DNA of 64,000 nucleotides from Sphingomonas sp. Leaf412 (GCF_001425405.1 NZ_LMQP01000001.1:23254-87253); one strand, 5' to 3'; positions 53,761 through 63,525 are shown, numbered from the stretch's first letter. The notes: a model not told the origin generated them from the sequence alone. Numbers and translations are program-made.

Positions 53761-54957
53761 TTAGCGTCCGCTGTCGCCGAGGCCGCCGGGATTGCCGGTG
53801 GCCCCCTGCGGGGAAGTGGGGGAAACGGCGGTGCCGTTCACGGTCGGGCCGGTCATGTTGTCGACGATCGCCGCCTCGCCCGCGACGCCGGCGGCATTGT
53901 CGCTGCCCGGCTGCGGGATCACCGCGTCGCTGGCCTTGCCCGGGGTCGGCATCGAGCCGCCCTTGGCACGGACCCAGGCCGCGAACTGCGCCGGGCTGAC
54001 CGCCTCGACCGCGATCGGCATGTACGCGTGGCGCGCGCCGCACAGCTCGGAGCACTGGCCGTAATAGACGCCCGGCTTGTCGATCGTGAAGCTGGTCTCG
54101 TTCAGGCGGCCGGGCACCGCGTCGAGCTTGATCCAGAAGGCGGGGACCGCCCAGCTGTGGATCACGTCGTTGGCGGTGGTGATGAGACGAATCGGCACGC
54201 CCACGGGCAGGACGATGCGATTGTCCGTCGCCATCAGGCGCGGGCCGTCGGCGTCGGTGCGCGACCGCTCGCCCGCGGCGACCTCGCCCTTTTCCTTCAG
54301 CATGTTGGCGGTGATCTCGATCCCGCCGTGGTCGGGATATTGATAGCTCCAGAACCACTGGTTGCCGATCGCCTTCAGCGTCACGGCGCCCGCGGGGGCG
54401 GGCTTGAACTGCGCCGACAGCAGCCCGATCGAGGGCACCGCGATGGCGACCAGGATCAGGACCGGGGCCAATGTCCACACCACCTCGATCGCGGTGTTGT
54501 GGCTGGTCTTGCTCGGCACCGGGTTCGCCGCCGCGCGATAGCGGATGACGACCCACACCAGCAGCGCGAGCACGAACAGGGAGATGATCGTGATGAGCGG
54601 GAACAGGATCTTGTCGTGGAACCAGTGCGCGCGCTGGCCATTTTTCGTGACCTGCGGCTGGATGCCGATCAGCCGGTCGACCGGCTGGCCGATGCCCGCG
54701 ACCGGCGCCAGCGCGGGCGCCCCGTCCATCGCGGTGGCGGACGACGATGCGGCGGCCGGATCGGCGGCACGAAGCCCGGCAGGGGCGCCCGGCTGCGCGA
54801 CGGCGGCGGTCGAGACCGGCGACGCGGCGGCAGATGGGGCGGCCGACGGCGCGACCGCCGCCGGTTGCGCGGCGATGGCCGCGCTGCCCGCTCCCGCGAT
54901 GCCGGCGAGCGCGAGCCCTGCCGCCATCACCCAACCCTTGATCCCCGTCGTCAGCAT
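53761..54957 (-). CDS. ctaC: Cytochrome c oxidase subunit II
   Basis: A 398-residue subunit. A signal sequence is followed by an Ala/Pro/Ser-rich stretch to about residue 95, then two membrane helices ([19 protein letters not shown] and [18 protein letters not shown]) and the periplasmic cupredoxin domain. [12 protein letters not shown] and [13 protein letters not shown] carry the aromatic electron-entry region and the CuA ligands. There is no fused cytochrome c. A low-complexity 50-residue tail (about 350-398) is unusual. GGGAAG precedes the ATG at 54957. Confidence 0.95.
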   Translation of the reverse strand: MLTTGIKGWVMAAGLALAGIAGAGSAAIAAQPAAVAPSAAPSAAASPVSTAAVAQPGAPAGLRAADPAAASSSATAMDGAPALAPVAGIGQPVDRLIGIQPQVTKNGQRAHWFHDKILFPLITIISLFVLALLVWVVIRYRAAANPVPSKTSHNTAIEVVWTLAPVLILVAIAVPSIGLLSAQFKPAPAGAVTLKAIGNQWFWSYQYPDHGGIEITANMLKEKGEVAAGERSRTDADGPRLMATDNRIVLPVGVPIRLITTANDVIHSWAVPAFWIKLDAVPGRLNETSFTIDKPGVYYGQCSELCGARHAYMPIAVEAVSPAQFAAWVRAKGGSMPTPGKASDAVIPQPGSDNAAGVAGEAAIVDNMTGPTVNGTAVSPTSPQGATGNPGGLGDSGR

Positions 54958-55174
54958 CTTCTTCCCGTCATCCCCGGCCCGACCGCGTCCGCGGGCCTTC
55001 TGTCGAAACCCGCCCCTGCGCGCACGATCGTGCGCGTCGGGCCGCCGCGGTCGTCGCGACCCATGATCCCGGCCTATACGCATCGTGCCACCCCGCCTCA
55101 AGGGGCCTAAAATGATGCGCGTTTCATTGCACCCATGGCCCACGCTGCTACAGCCGCGGACGATCAGGAGGACG

Positions 55175-55774
55175 ATGCGCGTGAGCGACCCCATGACCGA
55201 CGACGAGGTCCTTGCCGAATTCCGCGCCGCCGATGCGCTGCTGGAAGGACATTTCATCCTGTCGTCGGGGCTGCGTTCGTCGCGTTACCTGCAATGCGCG
55301 CGCGTGCTGATGGACCCGCGCCGGGGCGCGCGGCTGGCCGCGGCGCTGGCGGCGCGCATCCCGGCGGACCTGCGCGACCGGATCACCGCGGTCGTCGGCC
55401 CCGCGATGGGCGGCGTGATCGCGGGGCACGAGATGGCGCGCGCGCTGGGCGTGGAGGCGATGTTCGTCGAGCGACCGACCGGCACGTTCGAACTGCGCCG
55501 CGGGTTCCGGCTGTCCGCCGGTCAGGCGGTGCTGATGATGGAGGACGTGGTCACCACCGGCCTGTCGGGGCACGAGGCGATTCGCGCGATCGAGGCGGCG
55601 GGCGGGCGCGTGATCGCCGCCGCGGCGCTGGTCGACCGGTCGAACGGCGCGGCCGACCTGGGCGTGCCGTTCTTCCCGCTGATCCGGCTGGACGTCCCCA
55701 CCTTCTCCGCCGACGCGCTGCCGCCCGAACTGGCGGCGATCCCCGCGGTGAAGCCGGGAAGCCGCGCGGCGTGA
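55175..55774 (+). CDS. pyrE: Orotate phosphoribosyltransferase
   Basis: A 199-residue enzyme of pyrimidine synthesis. FILSSGLRSSRYLQCAR, VVGPAMGGVIAGHEMARALG and the PRPP loop VLMMEDVVTTGLSG are present. AGGAGG lies just ahead of ATG 55175 (3-base spacing) and GTG 55181 (9-base spacing); family members usually begin at the MTDDEVLAEF segment (ATG 55193), which has no site of its own at proper distance. It leads the pyrE-hydrolase-pdxJ-acpS-lepB cluster, overlapping the next gene by four bases. Confidence 0.9.
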   Translation: MRVSDPMTDDEVLAEFRAADALLEGHFILSSGLRSSRYLQCARVLMDPRRGARLAAALAARIPADLRDRITAVVGPAMGGVIAGHEMARALGVEAMFVERPTGTFELRRGFRLSAGQAVLMMEDVVTTGLSGHEAIRAIEAAGGRVIAAAALVDRSNGAADLGVPFFPLIRLDVPTFSADALPPELAAIPAVKPGSRAA

Positions 55775-56826
55775 TCCCTGTCCTGGCCGCCGCGGCGCTG
55801 GTCGCCAACACCCCCGCGCCGCCCCCCGCCGCCGAGCAGGACGCCGCCGTGCGCGTGTTCCGCGCGGCGCAGGCGGCGGAGGCGCGGGGCTTTCGCGGCG
55901 AAGTACTCGTCGGTTTCCGGACGTGGATGTCGGACACCAATCATCCCGCGTCGGACGCCGTGCGGCGGTGGCGCTGGGCCTCGGTGACGAAGCAGGTCGT
56001 CGCGACGCTGGTGATGCAGCAGGTTGCGGCCGGACGGATCGCGCTCGATGCGCCGCTGACGCGCTACCTGCCCGGCTGGCGCAGCCCCAATGCGGGCGCG
56101 ATCACGGTACGATATCTGTTGCGGCACCAGAGCGGCCTGCCCGATCCCGACGATACCGCCGCGGTGGACGGCGTACCCGGTTACTATACCGCAGGCTATC
56201 GCGGCAGCCGCGATCCGCTGACCGGCTATTGCGCCGGACCGGTCAAGGGGCCGGCGGGCGCGCGATGGGCCTATAACAATTGCGACTATATCGTCGCCGG
56301 TGCGCTGCTGCGCGCGGTGACGGGGCGCGACTGGCAGGCGCTGGTCGCGGAACGCATCGTCGCGCCCCACGGCCTGACCGCGACCGGCGCGTACCCCGCG
56401 CGCGTCGCGACCGTACCCGGCACGATCGACGGAAAGCCGGAACCGCAAATCGCGATCGAGGCGTTCGACGCGGCGGGCGGGCTGTACGGCACCGCGGCGG
56501 ACCTGTGGCGGTTCGACCGCGCGCTGATGACCGGTGCGCTGCTGCCCGAAGCGACACGCGCCGAGATGTGGGACGGGCAGCCCGCGCTGGGATCGATCGC
56601 GCTCGGCCAATGGTCCTTCACCGCCCCGCTGAAAGGCTGCACCGCCCCCGTGCGCGTCGTCGAGCGGCGCGGCGAGATCGGCGGCGTCGGCGTGCGCAAT
56701 TTCATCCTGCCCGAACGGGATCGCGTCCTGATCGTCTTCACCGACAGGGGCGGCCAGGATTTCGGCGAAGTGTGGCAGGGCAAGGGCCTGAGCCACGACC
56801 TCCTTTCCGCGGCGGCCTGCGCATGA
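55771..56826 (+). CDS. Serine hydrolase, beta-lactamase class C family, exported
   Basis: A 351-residue protein. The nucleophile motif is SVTK (ASVTKQVVATLV), followed by YNN (WAYNNCDYIVAG), as in penicillin-binding-protein-like esterases. The N-terminus (VIPVLAAAALVANTPAPP) is a short signal. These proteins can be D,D-peptidases, esterases or amidases; nothing tells which. GTG at 55771 overlaps the pyrE stop (GTGA) and the stop overlaps the pdxJ ATG. Its insertion between pyrE and pdxJ is not typical of the alphaproteobacterial cluster. Confidence 0.8.
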   Translation: MIPVLAAAALVANTPAPPPAAEQDAAVRVFRAAQAAEARGFRGEVLVGFRTWMSDTNHPASDAVRRWRWASVTKQVVATLVMQQVAAGRIALDAPLTRYLPGWRSPNAGAITVRYLLRHQSGLPDPDDTAAVDGVPGYYTAGYRGSRDPLTGYCAGPVKGPAGARWAYNNCDYIVAGALLRAVTGRDWQALVAERIVAPHGLTATGAYPARVATVPGTIDGKPEPQIAIEAFDAAGGLYGTAADLWRFDRALMTGALLPEATRAEMWDGQPALGSIALGQWSFTAPLKGCTAPVRVVERRGEIGGVGVRNFILPERDRVLIVFTDRGGQDFGEVWQGKGLSHDLLSAAACA

Positions 56827-57548
56827 CCCTCAGGCTCGGCGTCAACATCGACCACGTCGCCACCGTGCGCAACGCGCGCGGCGGGGCGTTGCCCGATCCG
56901 GTGCGCGCGGCGGAGCTGGCGGTGCGCGGCGGGGCGGACGGGATCACCGCACACCTGCGCGAGGACCGGCGTCACATCACCGACGTCGACATCGCGCGGC
57001 TCGCCGACGTGCTGTCGGTGCCGCTGAACCTGGAGATGGCGGCGACGGACGAGATGCTCGCCATCGCGCTGCGCCACCGCCCGCATGCCGCGTGCATCGT
57101 GCCCGAGAAGCGCGAGGAGCGCACGACCGAGGGCGGGCTGGACGCCGCGGGGCAGCACAATGTCCTGGCCCCGATGGTGCGCGAACTGGCCGGTGCGCGC
57201 ATCCGCGTGTCGCTGTTCATCGAGCCGTCGGCGGAGCAGGTCGCCGCCGCGGTGTCGCTGCGCGCGCCGGTGGTGGAGCTGCACACCGGGCGCTACGCCG
57301 ACCTGTCGGGCGAGGAGCGCGTCGAGGAACTGCGCCGCCTGTCCGATGCCGCCGCGCTGGCGGCGAAGAACGGGATCGAGGTCCACATGGGCCACGGCCT
57401 GACCTACGACAACGTCGCCCCCATCGCCGCCATCCCGCAGGTGAGGGAGCTGAACATCGGGCATTTCCTGATCGGCGAGGCGATCTTCACCGGGCTGGAG
57501 GATGCGGTGCGGCGGATGAAGGGGTTGATGGAGGCGGCGCGTGGGTGA
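56823..57548 (+). CDS. pdxJ: Pyridoxine 5'-phosphate synthase
   Basis: A 241-residue TIM-barrel enzyme that condenses 1-deoxyxylulose-5-P with 3-amino-1-hydroxyacetone-1-P in vitamin B6 synthesis. [41 protein letters not shown] and [14 protein letters not shown] are signature blocks. It starts in an ATGA overlap with the hydrolase gene. A perfect hairpin follows 7 bases after its stop. Confidence 0.95.
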   Translation: MTLRLGVNIDHVATVRNARGGALPDPVRAAELAVRGGADGITAHLREDRRHITDVDIARLADVLSVPLNLEMAATDEMLAIALRHRPHAACIVPEKREERTTEGGLDAAGQHNVLAPMVRELAGARIRVSLFIEPSAEQVAAAVSLRAPVVELHTGRYADLSGEERVEELRRLSDAAALAAKNGIEVHMGHGLTYDNVAPIAAIPQVRELNIGHFLIGEAIFTGLEDAVRRMKGLMEAARG

Positions 57549-57554
57549 TCGCAT

Positions 57555-57584
57555 AATCCTCCCCGAGCGAGCTCGGGGAGGATT
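57555..57584 (+). promoter_or_regulatory. Perfect 14-bp hairpin covering the acpS ribosome binding site
   Basis: AATCCTCCCCGAGC (57555-57568) is exactly complementary to GCTCGGGGAGGATT (57571-57584). The right arm contains GGGGAGG, the Shine-Dalgarno sequence of acpS, whose ATG follows 2 bases after the stem. Folded RNA would hide the site. No T-run follows, so this is not a terminator. Confidence 0.7.
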
Positions 57585-57585
57585 T

Positions 57586-58002
57586 ATGATCCTCGGCCTG
57601 GGCTCCGACCTGTGCAACATCGAGCGGATCCAGGCGTCGCTCGACCGGTTCGGCGCGCGGTTCGAAAACCGCGTCTTCACCGATGTCGAGCGCGCGAAGG
57701 GCGAACGGCGGCCGTTCACGAAGGCGGGGACATTGGCCAAGCGCTTCGCCGCGAAGGAGGCGTTCAGCAAGGCGGTGGGCACGGGATTCAAGCGCGGCGT
57801 GTTCATGAAGGACATCGGCGTCGTCAACGCCCCCTCCGGCGCGCCGACGCTGGCGCTGACGGGCGGGGCGAAGGCGAGGCTCGACGCGATGGTGCCGAGC
57901 GGCTACGCCGCACGCATCCACCTCACCTTGACCGACGACCATCCCTGGGCACAGGCGTTCGTCGTGATCGAGGCACTTCCCCTCGACCGGATTGACCCGT
58001 GA
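57586..58002 (+). CDS. acpS: Holo-[acyl-carrier-protein] synthase
   Basis: A 138-residue enzyme that attaches phosphopantetheine to [17 protein letters not shown] holds the Mg-binding Asp, FTDVERAKG and [16 protein letters not shown] the CoA-binding residues. ATG at 57586 starts the canonical MILGLGSD. The stop TGA overlaps the lepB ATG (TGATG). Translation may depend on opening the hairpin at 57555-57584 or on ribosomes leaving pdxJ. Confidence 0.95.
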   Translation: MILGLGSDLCNIERIQASLDRFGARFENRVFTDVERAKGERRPFTKAGTLAKRFAAKEAFSKAVGTGFKRGVFMKDIGVVNAPSGAPTLALTGGAKARLDAMVPSGYAARIHLTLTDDHPWAQAFVVIEALPLDRIDP

Positions 58003-58931
58003 TGGCCGACGACCTTGCCCTCACCCGCGACGACGCCACCCCCGCCGCCGCCACGCCCGGCTTCGACTGGTGGGGGGAGGTGAAGGGCCTGTTCTGGCTG
58101 CTGCTGGCGGTGCTGGGCTTCCACAGCTTCATCGCCAAGCCGTTCTACATCCCCAGCGAATCGATGCTCCCCGGCCTGATGGTCGGCGACCGGCTGGTCG
58201 TCAGCAAGTTCGCCTACGGCTGGTCGTTCGTCTCGCCGACGATCCCGAATCCGGTCGCGATCGTGGAGGATATCGTCTTCCGCCGCCCGGTCGACACCTG
58301 GGCGGTGCAATTGCCGTTCCGCGAGGGGCGGCTGTGGGGGTCGGTGCCCGAACGCGGCGACGTCGTCATCGTCACGCCGCCGGGGCAGAACAGCGATTAT
58401 ATCAAGCGCGTCATCGGCCTGCCCGGCGATACGATCGCGGTGCGCGGCGGGACCGTGATCCTGAACGGCAAGGCGGTGGCGCGGGGGCGCGTCCATTTCC
58501 GCGACCTGCCCGTCGACGCCAACGCCACGTGCGATCCCGCGCAATATCCCGGCGCGCGCATCACGCGCCCCGACGGCACGCTCGCCTGTCGCCTGCCGAT
58601 CGTGACCGAGACGCTGCCCAACGGCCGACGCTACGACACCGTCGATCTGGAGCCGGACAGCCCCGGCGACGTCTACGGCCCGATCGCGATCCCCGCGGGC
58701 CACGTCTTCCTGATGGGCGACAATCGCGACCGGTCGGCGGACAGCCGCTTCAAGCTGGGCGGGTTCGAGCGCGGGCTGGGCGGGCCGGTGCCGGTCGAGA
58801 ATATCGGCGGGCGCGCGGAATTCATCACCTTCTCGGTCGACGGATCGACCACGCTGAACCCGCTCACCTGGTTCCGGTCGCTGCGCGGCGGGCGCGCGGG
58901 CACGTCGCTCCATCCCGAGGAGGTGCGATGA
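58002..58931 (+). CDS. lepB: Signal peptidase I
   Basis: A 309-residue inner-membrane protease. One membrane segment (GLFWLLLAVLGFHSFIA) precedes the catalytic Ser54 (YIPSESMLPGL) and the general-base Lys135 (SDYIKRVIGLPGD). FLMGDNRDRSADSR is the conserved box E. ATG at 58002 is chosen; a GTG one codon earlier is equivalent. rnc and era, which often follow lepB in alphaproteobacteria, are replaced here by a permease gene that overlaps by four bases. Confidence 0.95.
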   Translation: MADDLALTRDDATPAAATPGFDWWGEVKGLFWLLLAVLGFHSFIAKPFYIPSESMLPGLMVGDRLVVSKFAYGWSFVSPTIPNPVAIVEDIVFRRPVDTWAVQLPFREGRLWGSVPERGDVVIVTPPGQNSDYIKRVIGLPGDTIAVRGGTVILNGKAVARGRVHFRDLPVDANATCDPAQYPGARITRPDGTLACRLPIVTETLPNGRRYDTVDLEPDSPGDVYGPIAIPAGHVFLMGDNRDRSADSRFKLGGFERGLGGPVPVENIGGRAEFITFSVDGSTTLNPLTWFRSLRGGRAGTSLHPEEVR

Positions 58932-60010
58932 CCGCGCCCGCGCCCGACCGCGTCCACGTGATCGCGGGGGCCAGCCCGCACGAGGTGCGCGATCCCGAAA
59001 TCCGGCAGGAGATCAAGCGCGCGTCGGTCTGGCTCGGCATGGCCTGCGCCATCGCGCTGGTCGTCCTGCTGGTGCAGCCGTTGCTCATCATCTTCGCCGG
59101 GCTGGTCTTCGCCGCGATGCTGGACGGCGGCGTCCGGCTGCTGGGCCGCGTGCTGCCGATCGCGCGCGCGTGGCGGCTGCTGATCGTCGTCGTCCTGACG
59201 ATCGCCTTCCTCGTCGGCACCTTCTGGGTCGCGGGCGTGCAGATCACCGAGCAGGTGACGCAATTGCGCACGACCGTGGAGACGCAGGCGATGCGCGTCA
59301 CCGGCTGGCTGTCCGCGCAGGGGCTGATGCCCGGCGCGTCGGACGTGTCGGGACTGGCGAAGCAGGCATTGTCGTCGGTCGGGCGGCTGACGTCGTGGGT
59401 CGGATCGGCGCTGGGCGCGCTGACGACGATGTTCATGATCCTCGTCATCGGGCTGTTCGTCGCGATGGACCCGGGCCTGTACAATCGCGGCGTGCAATGG
59501 ATGGTCCCGCGCGCCAACCGCGTCGAATTCGCCGTGACGGTGCAGCGGATGGGGCGCACGATGCGCCGGCTGCTGGCGGGGCGGCTGCTGGGGATGGCGG
59601 CGGAGGGGCTGCTGACCTTCCTCGCGCTGATGCTGGGGGGCGTGCCGATGGCGCTGATCCTGGGCATCCTGACCGGGCTGCTGGCCTTCATCCCCAACAT
59701 CGGCGCGTTCGTGTCGGGCGCGCTGATGATCGCGGTCGGTTTTTCCGCGGGGTACGACACCGGCATCTGGGCGATCGCCACCTATATCGTCGTGCAGGGG
59801 TTCGACGGCTACGTCCTGATCCCGATGGTGGCGAAGCGCACCGTGGACCTGCCGCCCGCGTTGACGCTGGGCACGCAGATCCTCGCCAGCGCATTGCTGG
59901 GGATCATGGGCCTCGCGCTCGCCGACCCGATGACCGCGCTGGTCAAGACCGCGATGGAGCGCCGTGCCGAGAATGTGGAGGATGGGGACGACGGCGACGG
60001 TACCGCCTGA
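58928..60010 (+). CDS. AI-2E family transporter
   Basis: A 360-residue membrane protein with about eight helices of the AI-2E/PerM/UPF0118 family. LLIIFAGLVFAAMLDGGVRL at the start and PNIGAFVSGALMIAVGFSAG with VDLPPALTLGTQILASALLG near the end are the usual conserved parts. Members export small molecules or ions, some with sodium; the substrate cannot be inferred. It overlaps lepB (ATGA). Confidence 0.8.
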   Translation: MTAPAPDRVHVIAGASPHEVRDPEIRQEIKRASVWLGMACAIALVVLLVQPLLIIFAGLVFAAMLDGGVRLLGRVLPIARAWRLLIVVVLTIAFLVGTFWVAGVQITEQVTQLRTTVETQAMRVTGWLSAQGLMPGASDVSGLAKQALSSVGRLTSWVGSALGALTTMFMILVIGLFVAMDPGLYNRGVQWMVPRANRVEFAVTVQRMGRTMRRLLAGRLLGMAAEGLLTFLALMLGGVPMALILGILTGLLAFIPNIGAFVSGALMIAVGFSAGYDTGIWAIATYIVVQGFDGYVLIPMVAKRTVDLPPALTLGTQILASALLGIMGLALADPMTALVKTAMERRAENVEDGDDGDGTA

Positions 60011-60076
60011 CCCCCGGTCCGTGGCGGGGGATTGGCGCGCGGCCCGCGACGCTGCTACGCCGTGCGACCGCATCCG

Positions 60077-61009
60077 ATGACCGCGCCCTCCCCTCCCCCC
60101 GCGCCGCTGGCGCTCGACGCGCTGGAGCCGATCGCGTCGCTTCGCCGGCGCTGGCCGGTGTTGCTGGGCGCGTTGCTGTCGCTGGCGATGATCGCGGGGC
60201 TGGTCCACGAACTGTTCGACCACGGTTTCTCCGGCCTGTCGCGCGCGGTGCCGCACAGTCCGTGGTTCTACCTGTTCTTCCTCGCCACCTATTTCGCGCT
60301 GCCCGTCGCGGACCTCGTCATCTTTCGCCGCCTGTGGCGGATTCCGTTCAGTGCCTTCGGCGCGCTGAACCGGAAACGGATCACGAACGACGTCCTGATC
60401 GGCTATACCGGCGACGCCTATTTCTACGCCTGGGCGCGCGCGCGGCTGAAGATGGTGGCCGCGCCGTTCGGGGCGGTGAAGGACGTCAGCATCGTGTCGG
60501 GCATCGCGGGCAATGCCACCACCATCCTGCTCGCCGCGGTCGCGCTGCCGCTGGGATGGGACCTGATGCAGCCGGGGCTGCGCTCGACGATCCTGTGGTC
60601 GCTGACGATCCCCCTGGGCGTGTCGGCGATCGTCCTGGTCTTCTCGCGCCGCGTCTTCTCGCTGCCGCGGCGGCAATTGCTCTTCATCTTCTGGATCGAC
60701 GTCCTGCGGCTGGTCTTCGTCGGCGTCACCCTCGCGCTGGCCTGGGCCGCGGCGATGCCCAGCGTGGCGCCGGGGATGTGGCTGTTCCTCGTCGCCGGGC
60801 GCCAGGTCGTCTCGCGCCTGCCCCTGCTGCCCAACAAAGACCTGCTTTTCGCCAACTTCGCGATCCTGGTCATCGGGCAGGATCGCACCTTGTCGGACCT
60901 GATGGCGTTCACGGCGGGGTCAACCCTGCTGCTGCATCTGCTGCTGATCGCGGGGTTCGGCATCGCGCAGGGCGTGGAAAGGATGACGGCATGGCGACGG
61001 CCGCACTGA
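60077..61009 (+). CDS. Membrane protein of unknown function
   Basis: A 310-residue protein with about eight hydrophobic segments. I do not recognise the family with certainty. A central cytosolic-looking stretch (YTGDAYFYAWARARLKMVAA) and the helix-rich layout are distantly reminiscent of flippase-like (UPF0104) proteins, but no signature is clear. The ATG at 60077 is taken because the preceding 15 codons are not hydrophobic or conserved-looking. It overlaps the next gene by 19 bases and lies just before a glycosyltransferase, so an envelope role is possible. Confidence 0.6.
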   Translation: MTAPSPPPAPLALDALEPIASLRRRWPVLLGALLSLAMIAGLVHELFDHGFSGLSRAVPHSPWFYLFFLATYFALPVADLVIFRRLWRIPFSAFGALNRKRITNDVLIGYTGDAYFYAWARARLKMVAAPFGAVKDVSIVSGIAGNATTILLAAVALPLGWDLMQPGLRSTILWSLTIPLGVSAIVLVFSRRVFSLPRRQLLFIFWIDVLRLVFVGVTLALAWAAAMPSVAPGMWLFLVAGRQVVSRLPLLPNKDLLFANFAILVIGQDRTLSDLMAFTAGSTLLLHLLLIAGFGIAQGVERMTAWRRPH

Positions 61010-61509
61010 GGATCGCGAGCATGGCGGCGCTGCTGCTGGCCCCCGCCGCGTCGGCGCAGGTGCTGGGCGCGGATGCCGCCGCCTGTACCGGCGGACAGGG
61101 TCCCGCGATCCAGGCCAGCGTGCTGGGCCTGAAGGATCGCAAGGGCACGTTGAAGCTGGAACTGTACCCCGCGAACGAGGACGACTTCCTGGCGGGGGAC
61201 AAGGCGTTGCTGGCCGCGGGCAAGACGTTCCGCCGCATCACCGTCGCGGCGTCCGCGGCGGCCACCCCCGTCATCTGCCTGCGCGTGCCGCGGCCGGGGC
61301 GCTACGCGCTGTTCCTGGGCCACGACCGCGACGGGAAGAACAAGTTCAATTTCTGGAGCGACGGCGCGGGCTTCCCCGGCAACGGCAAGCTCGGGCGGTC
61401 GCGCCCGAAGCTGGTCGAGGCGCTGATCGACGTCGGGCCGGGCGTCACCACCACCAGCATCCGGGTGCAATATCTGCGCGGGCTGGGCGGCTTCGCGCCG
61501 CTGGAATAA
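60991..61509 (+). CDS. DUF2141 family exported protein
   Basis: A 172-residue protein with a signal peptide (IASMAALLLAPAASAQ). The mature part has GTLKLELYPANEDDFL, CLRVPRPGRYALFLGHDRDG, NKFNFWSDGAGFPGN, matching DUF2141 as I know it, a beta-sandwich family of unknown function. GAAAGGA precedes the ATG. It sits between the membrane protein and the glycosyltransferase genes and is probably co-transcribed with both. Confidence 0.8.
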   Translation: MATAALRIASMAALLLAPAASAQVLGADAAACTGGQGPAIQASVLGLKDRKGTLKLELYPANEDDFLAGDKALLAAGKTFRRITVAASAAATPVICLRVPRPGRYALFLGHDRDGKNKFNFWSDGAGFPGNGKLGRSRPKLVEALIDVGPGVTTTSIRVQYLRGLGGFAPLE

Positions 61510-61521
61510 GGGACAGGCACG

Positions 61522-62718
61522 ATGCGGATCGTCGACGTCAACGAATTCTACAGCCCCACCGGCGGGGGCGTGCGGACCTATATCGACCGGAAACTGTCGG
61601 TCATGGCGGCGCTGGGGCACCAGCAGATCGTCATCGCCTGCGGCCGCGAGGATCGCGTCGAGGAGCGGCCCGGCGGCGGCACCGTCATCTACGTCAAGTC
61701 GCCGGTGTTGCCGTTCGATTCCAACTACGGCCTGTTCCGCGATCCCGCGCCCGTCCACGCATGGCTCGACCGGTTGCAGCCCGACGTGGTCGAGAACGTC
61801 TCGCCCTGGCGCTCCGCCTCGATCGTCGCCGACTGGCAGGGACCCGCGATGAAGGCGTGGTTCATGCACAACGACAATATGGAGGCCTATCCGAAACGCT
61901 GGCTGGGCCGTGTGATGTCGGAAGGCGCGATCGAGCGGACATTCGGCTGGTACGACCGCTTCATGGCGCGGCGGCTGGCGCCGTTCGACACCGTCGTCAC
62001 GAACGGCCCGATCCTGACCGAGCGGCTGCGCGCGCGCGGCGTGCGCGTCGATGCGACGATGACGCTGGGGATCGAGCGGCACCACTTTTCGCCTTCGCTG
62101 CGCAGCGAGCCGTTGCGCCGCGCGATGCTGGAGCAATGCGGGCTGCCGGACGACGCGCACCTGCTGATCGGGATCGGGCGCCATCATCCGGAAAAGCAGT
62201 GGCCCGTCGTGATCGACGCGGTGCGCCGCGCGGGCGCGAAGCTGCCCGTGGGACTGATGCTGCTGGGGCTGGGCACCGATACGCGCACGCTGGAACGCCA
62301 TATCGCGCAGAGCCCGCACGTCCGCCTGTTCCGTCCCGTGTACGACCGCGCGCAGCTGGCGACGATCATGGCGAGCGCGGACGCGTTCATCCACGGCGGG
62401 TGGAGCGAGCCGTTCGGGCTGGTGGCGTCGGAGGCGCTGGCCTCGGGCCTGCCGCTGATCGTGCCCGACCGCGGCGGGGCGGCGGCGGTAGCGCGGCCCG
62501 AATATGCCGAAACCTATCGCGGCGGCGACGCCTATGCCGCGGCGAGCGCGATCGTCCGCCTGCTCGGCCGCGACCGCGCACTGGTCCGCCGCGCGGCGGG
62601 CGTGGCGGCGGGCAAGGTGCGCAGCGACCGCGACCATGCCGAGGCGCTGGTCGCGCATTACCAGGCGGTGATCGATGCGAAGCGCGCCGGGGGAGTCGGG
62701 AACATCGCCTGGGGATGA
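61522..62718 (+). CDS. Glycosyltransferase, GT4 family
   Basis: A 398-residue GT-B enzyme. The N-terminal half has DVNEFYSPTGGGVRTYIDRK, the acceptor-side start of GT4 proteins; the C-terminal half has IGIGRHHPEKQWPVVIDA and FIHGGWSEPFGLVASEALAS, the nucleotide-sugar-binding E-x7-E-type region. It transfers a sugar from a nucleotide donor to a lipid or glycan acceptor at the inner membrane. Substrates unknown. It is the last gene of the run that starts at pyrE or lepB. Confidence 0.85.
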   Translation: MRIVDVNEFYSPTGGGVRTYIDRKLSVMAALGHQQIVIACGREDRVEERPGGGTVIYVKSPVLPFDSNYGLFRDPAPVHAWLDRLQPDVVENVSPWRSASIVADWQGPAMKAWFMHNDNMEAYPKRWLGRVMSEGAIERTFGWYDRFMARRLAPFDTVVTNGPILTERLRARGVRVDATMTLGIERHHFSPSLRSEPLRRAMLEQCGLPDDAHLLIGIGRHHPEKQWPVVIDAVRRAGAKLPVGLMLLGLGTDTRTLERHIAQSPHVRLFRPVYDRAQLATIMASADAFIHGGWSEPFGLVASEALASGLPLIVPDRGGAAAVARPEYAETYRGGDAYAAASAIVRLLGRDRALVRRAAGVAAGKVRSDRDHAEALVAHYQAVIDAKRAGGVGNIAWG

Positions 62719-63525
62719 CGGCCTGACGCGCCCAAAGGGTCGGCATCGGCATCCGGGACGCCTGTCAACCGCGGGTCGCCTGTCGATGAATCAGCCGCGA
62801 TCCCCGGACTGGTGGGATGCGATCCCTTTTGGACACTGACCGCTCGGGCGGAAAGCGGGGTCCGGCGGCGCAGCGCCGCTGACCGGCCGCTGCCTCGCGC
62901 TCCCGAGGCCGGATCTACATTCAGGTGCCGGGGTAAGATGCTCGCACGACGCCGCGAAGGCATCGAGATTCGCGCGGAATGCGAGAGCGGTGGGTGACGT
63001 AGCGCGGCAGTGTCTTTTCATCCCAGCAGCGAGGTCAGGCTGGGCGTAATCGGCTACGGCGTGAGCCCGGCACACGCCAGCCCTGCTGTCACCCGCGCCT
63101 CGGCGCGATCCAACCACTTCCTTCGTCGCTGCTGCGCGCGACCATTGTGCGCCGGCACACTGAATGCCGATCCGCTTTCGGTCGCCGACCGGACCCCGCG
63201 TCGACACAGGGTCGATCGGGATTGATCGCCGACGGGTCGCACCGTGGGAGGTCGGGAGGGGGGCGGCAGACGAAGCCGACCGTGGCGAGAGACTGGCCCC
63301 GCGAAGGCGTCGATGGCGGTGTCGCGCCCATCGGTGGGACGCCACGAAAGGTCGCGCAAAGCGATCGAGGCCGGCCGATCCAGTGGACCAGTCCGCGGAT
63401 CGGGTGTCCCCGAACCGATACTCCGACCGGACACGTCATCCGCCCGACGTCGTGGCGGTCGCCATCGGCGCGGCGATCCGCGAACGCGATCCCAGCTCTT
63501 CACCCGGTCGTCCACCGTCCGCGCA
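62719..63525. other. Gene-free intergenic stretch
   Basis: About 800 bases with open frames on both strands, but the predicted peptides are Arg/Pro/Ser-rich, lack hydrophobic cores and start without ribosome sites. No tRNA, hairpin array or known repeat was recognised. It may hold decayed sequence. Confidence 0.5.

Noticed and set aside
57541..57585. Upstream GTG start for acpS
   Set aside because: It would add 15 residues translated from the hairpin itself; the canonical MILGLGSD start has a proper ribosome site.
62791..63345. Open frames in the 0.8-kb gap before the OmpA-like gene
   Set aside because: Composition is Arg/Pro/Ser-rich, no start has a ribosome site, and overlapping frames on both strands look alike.
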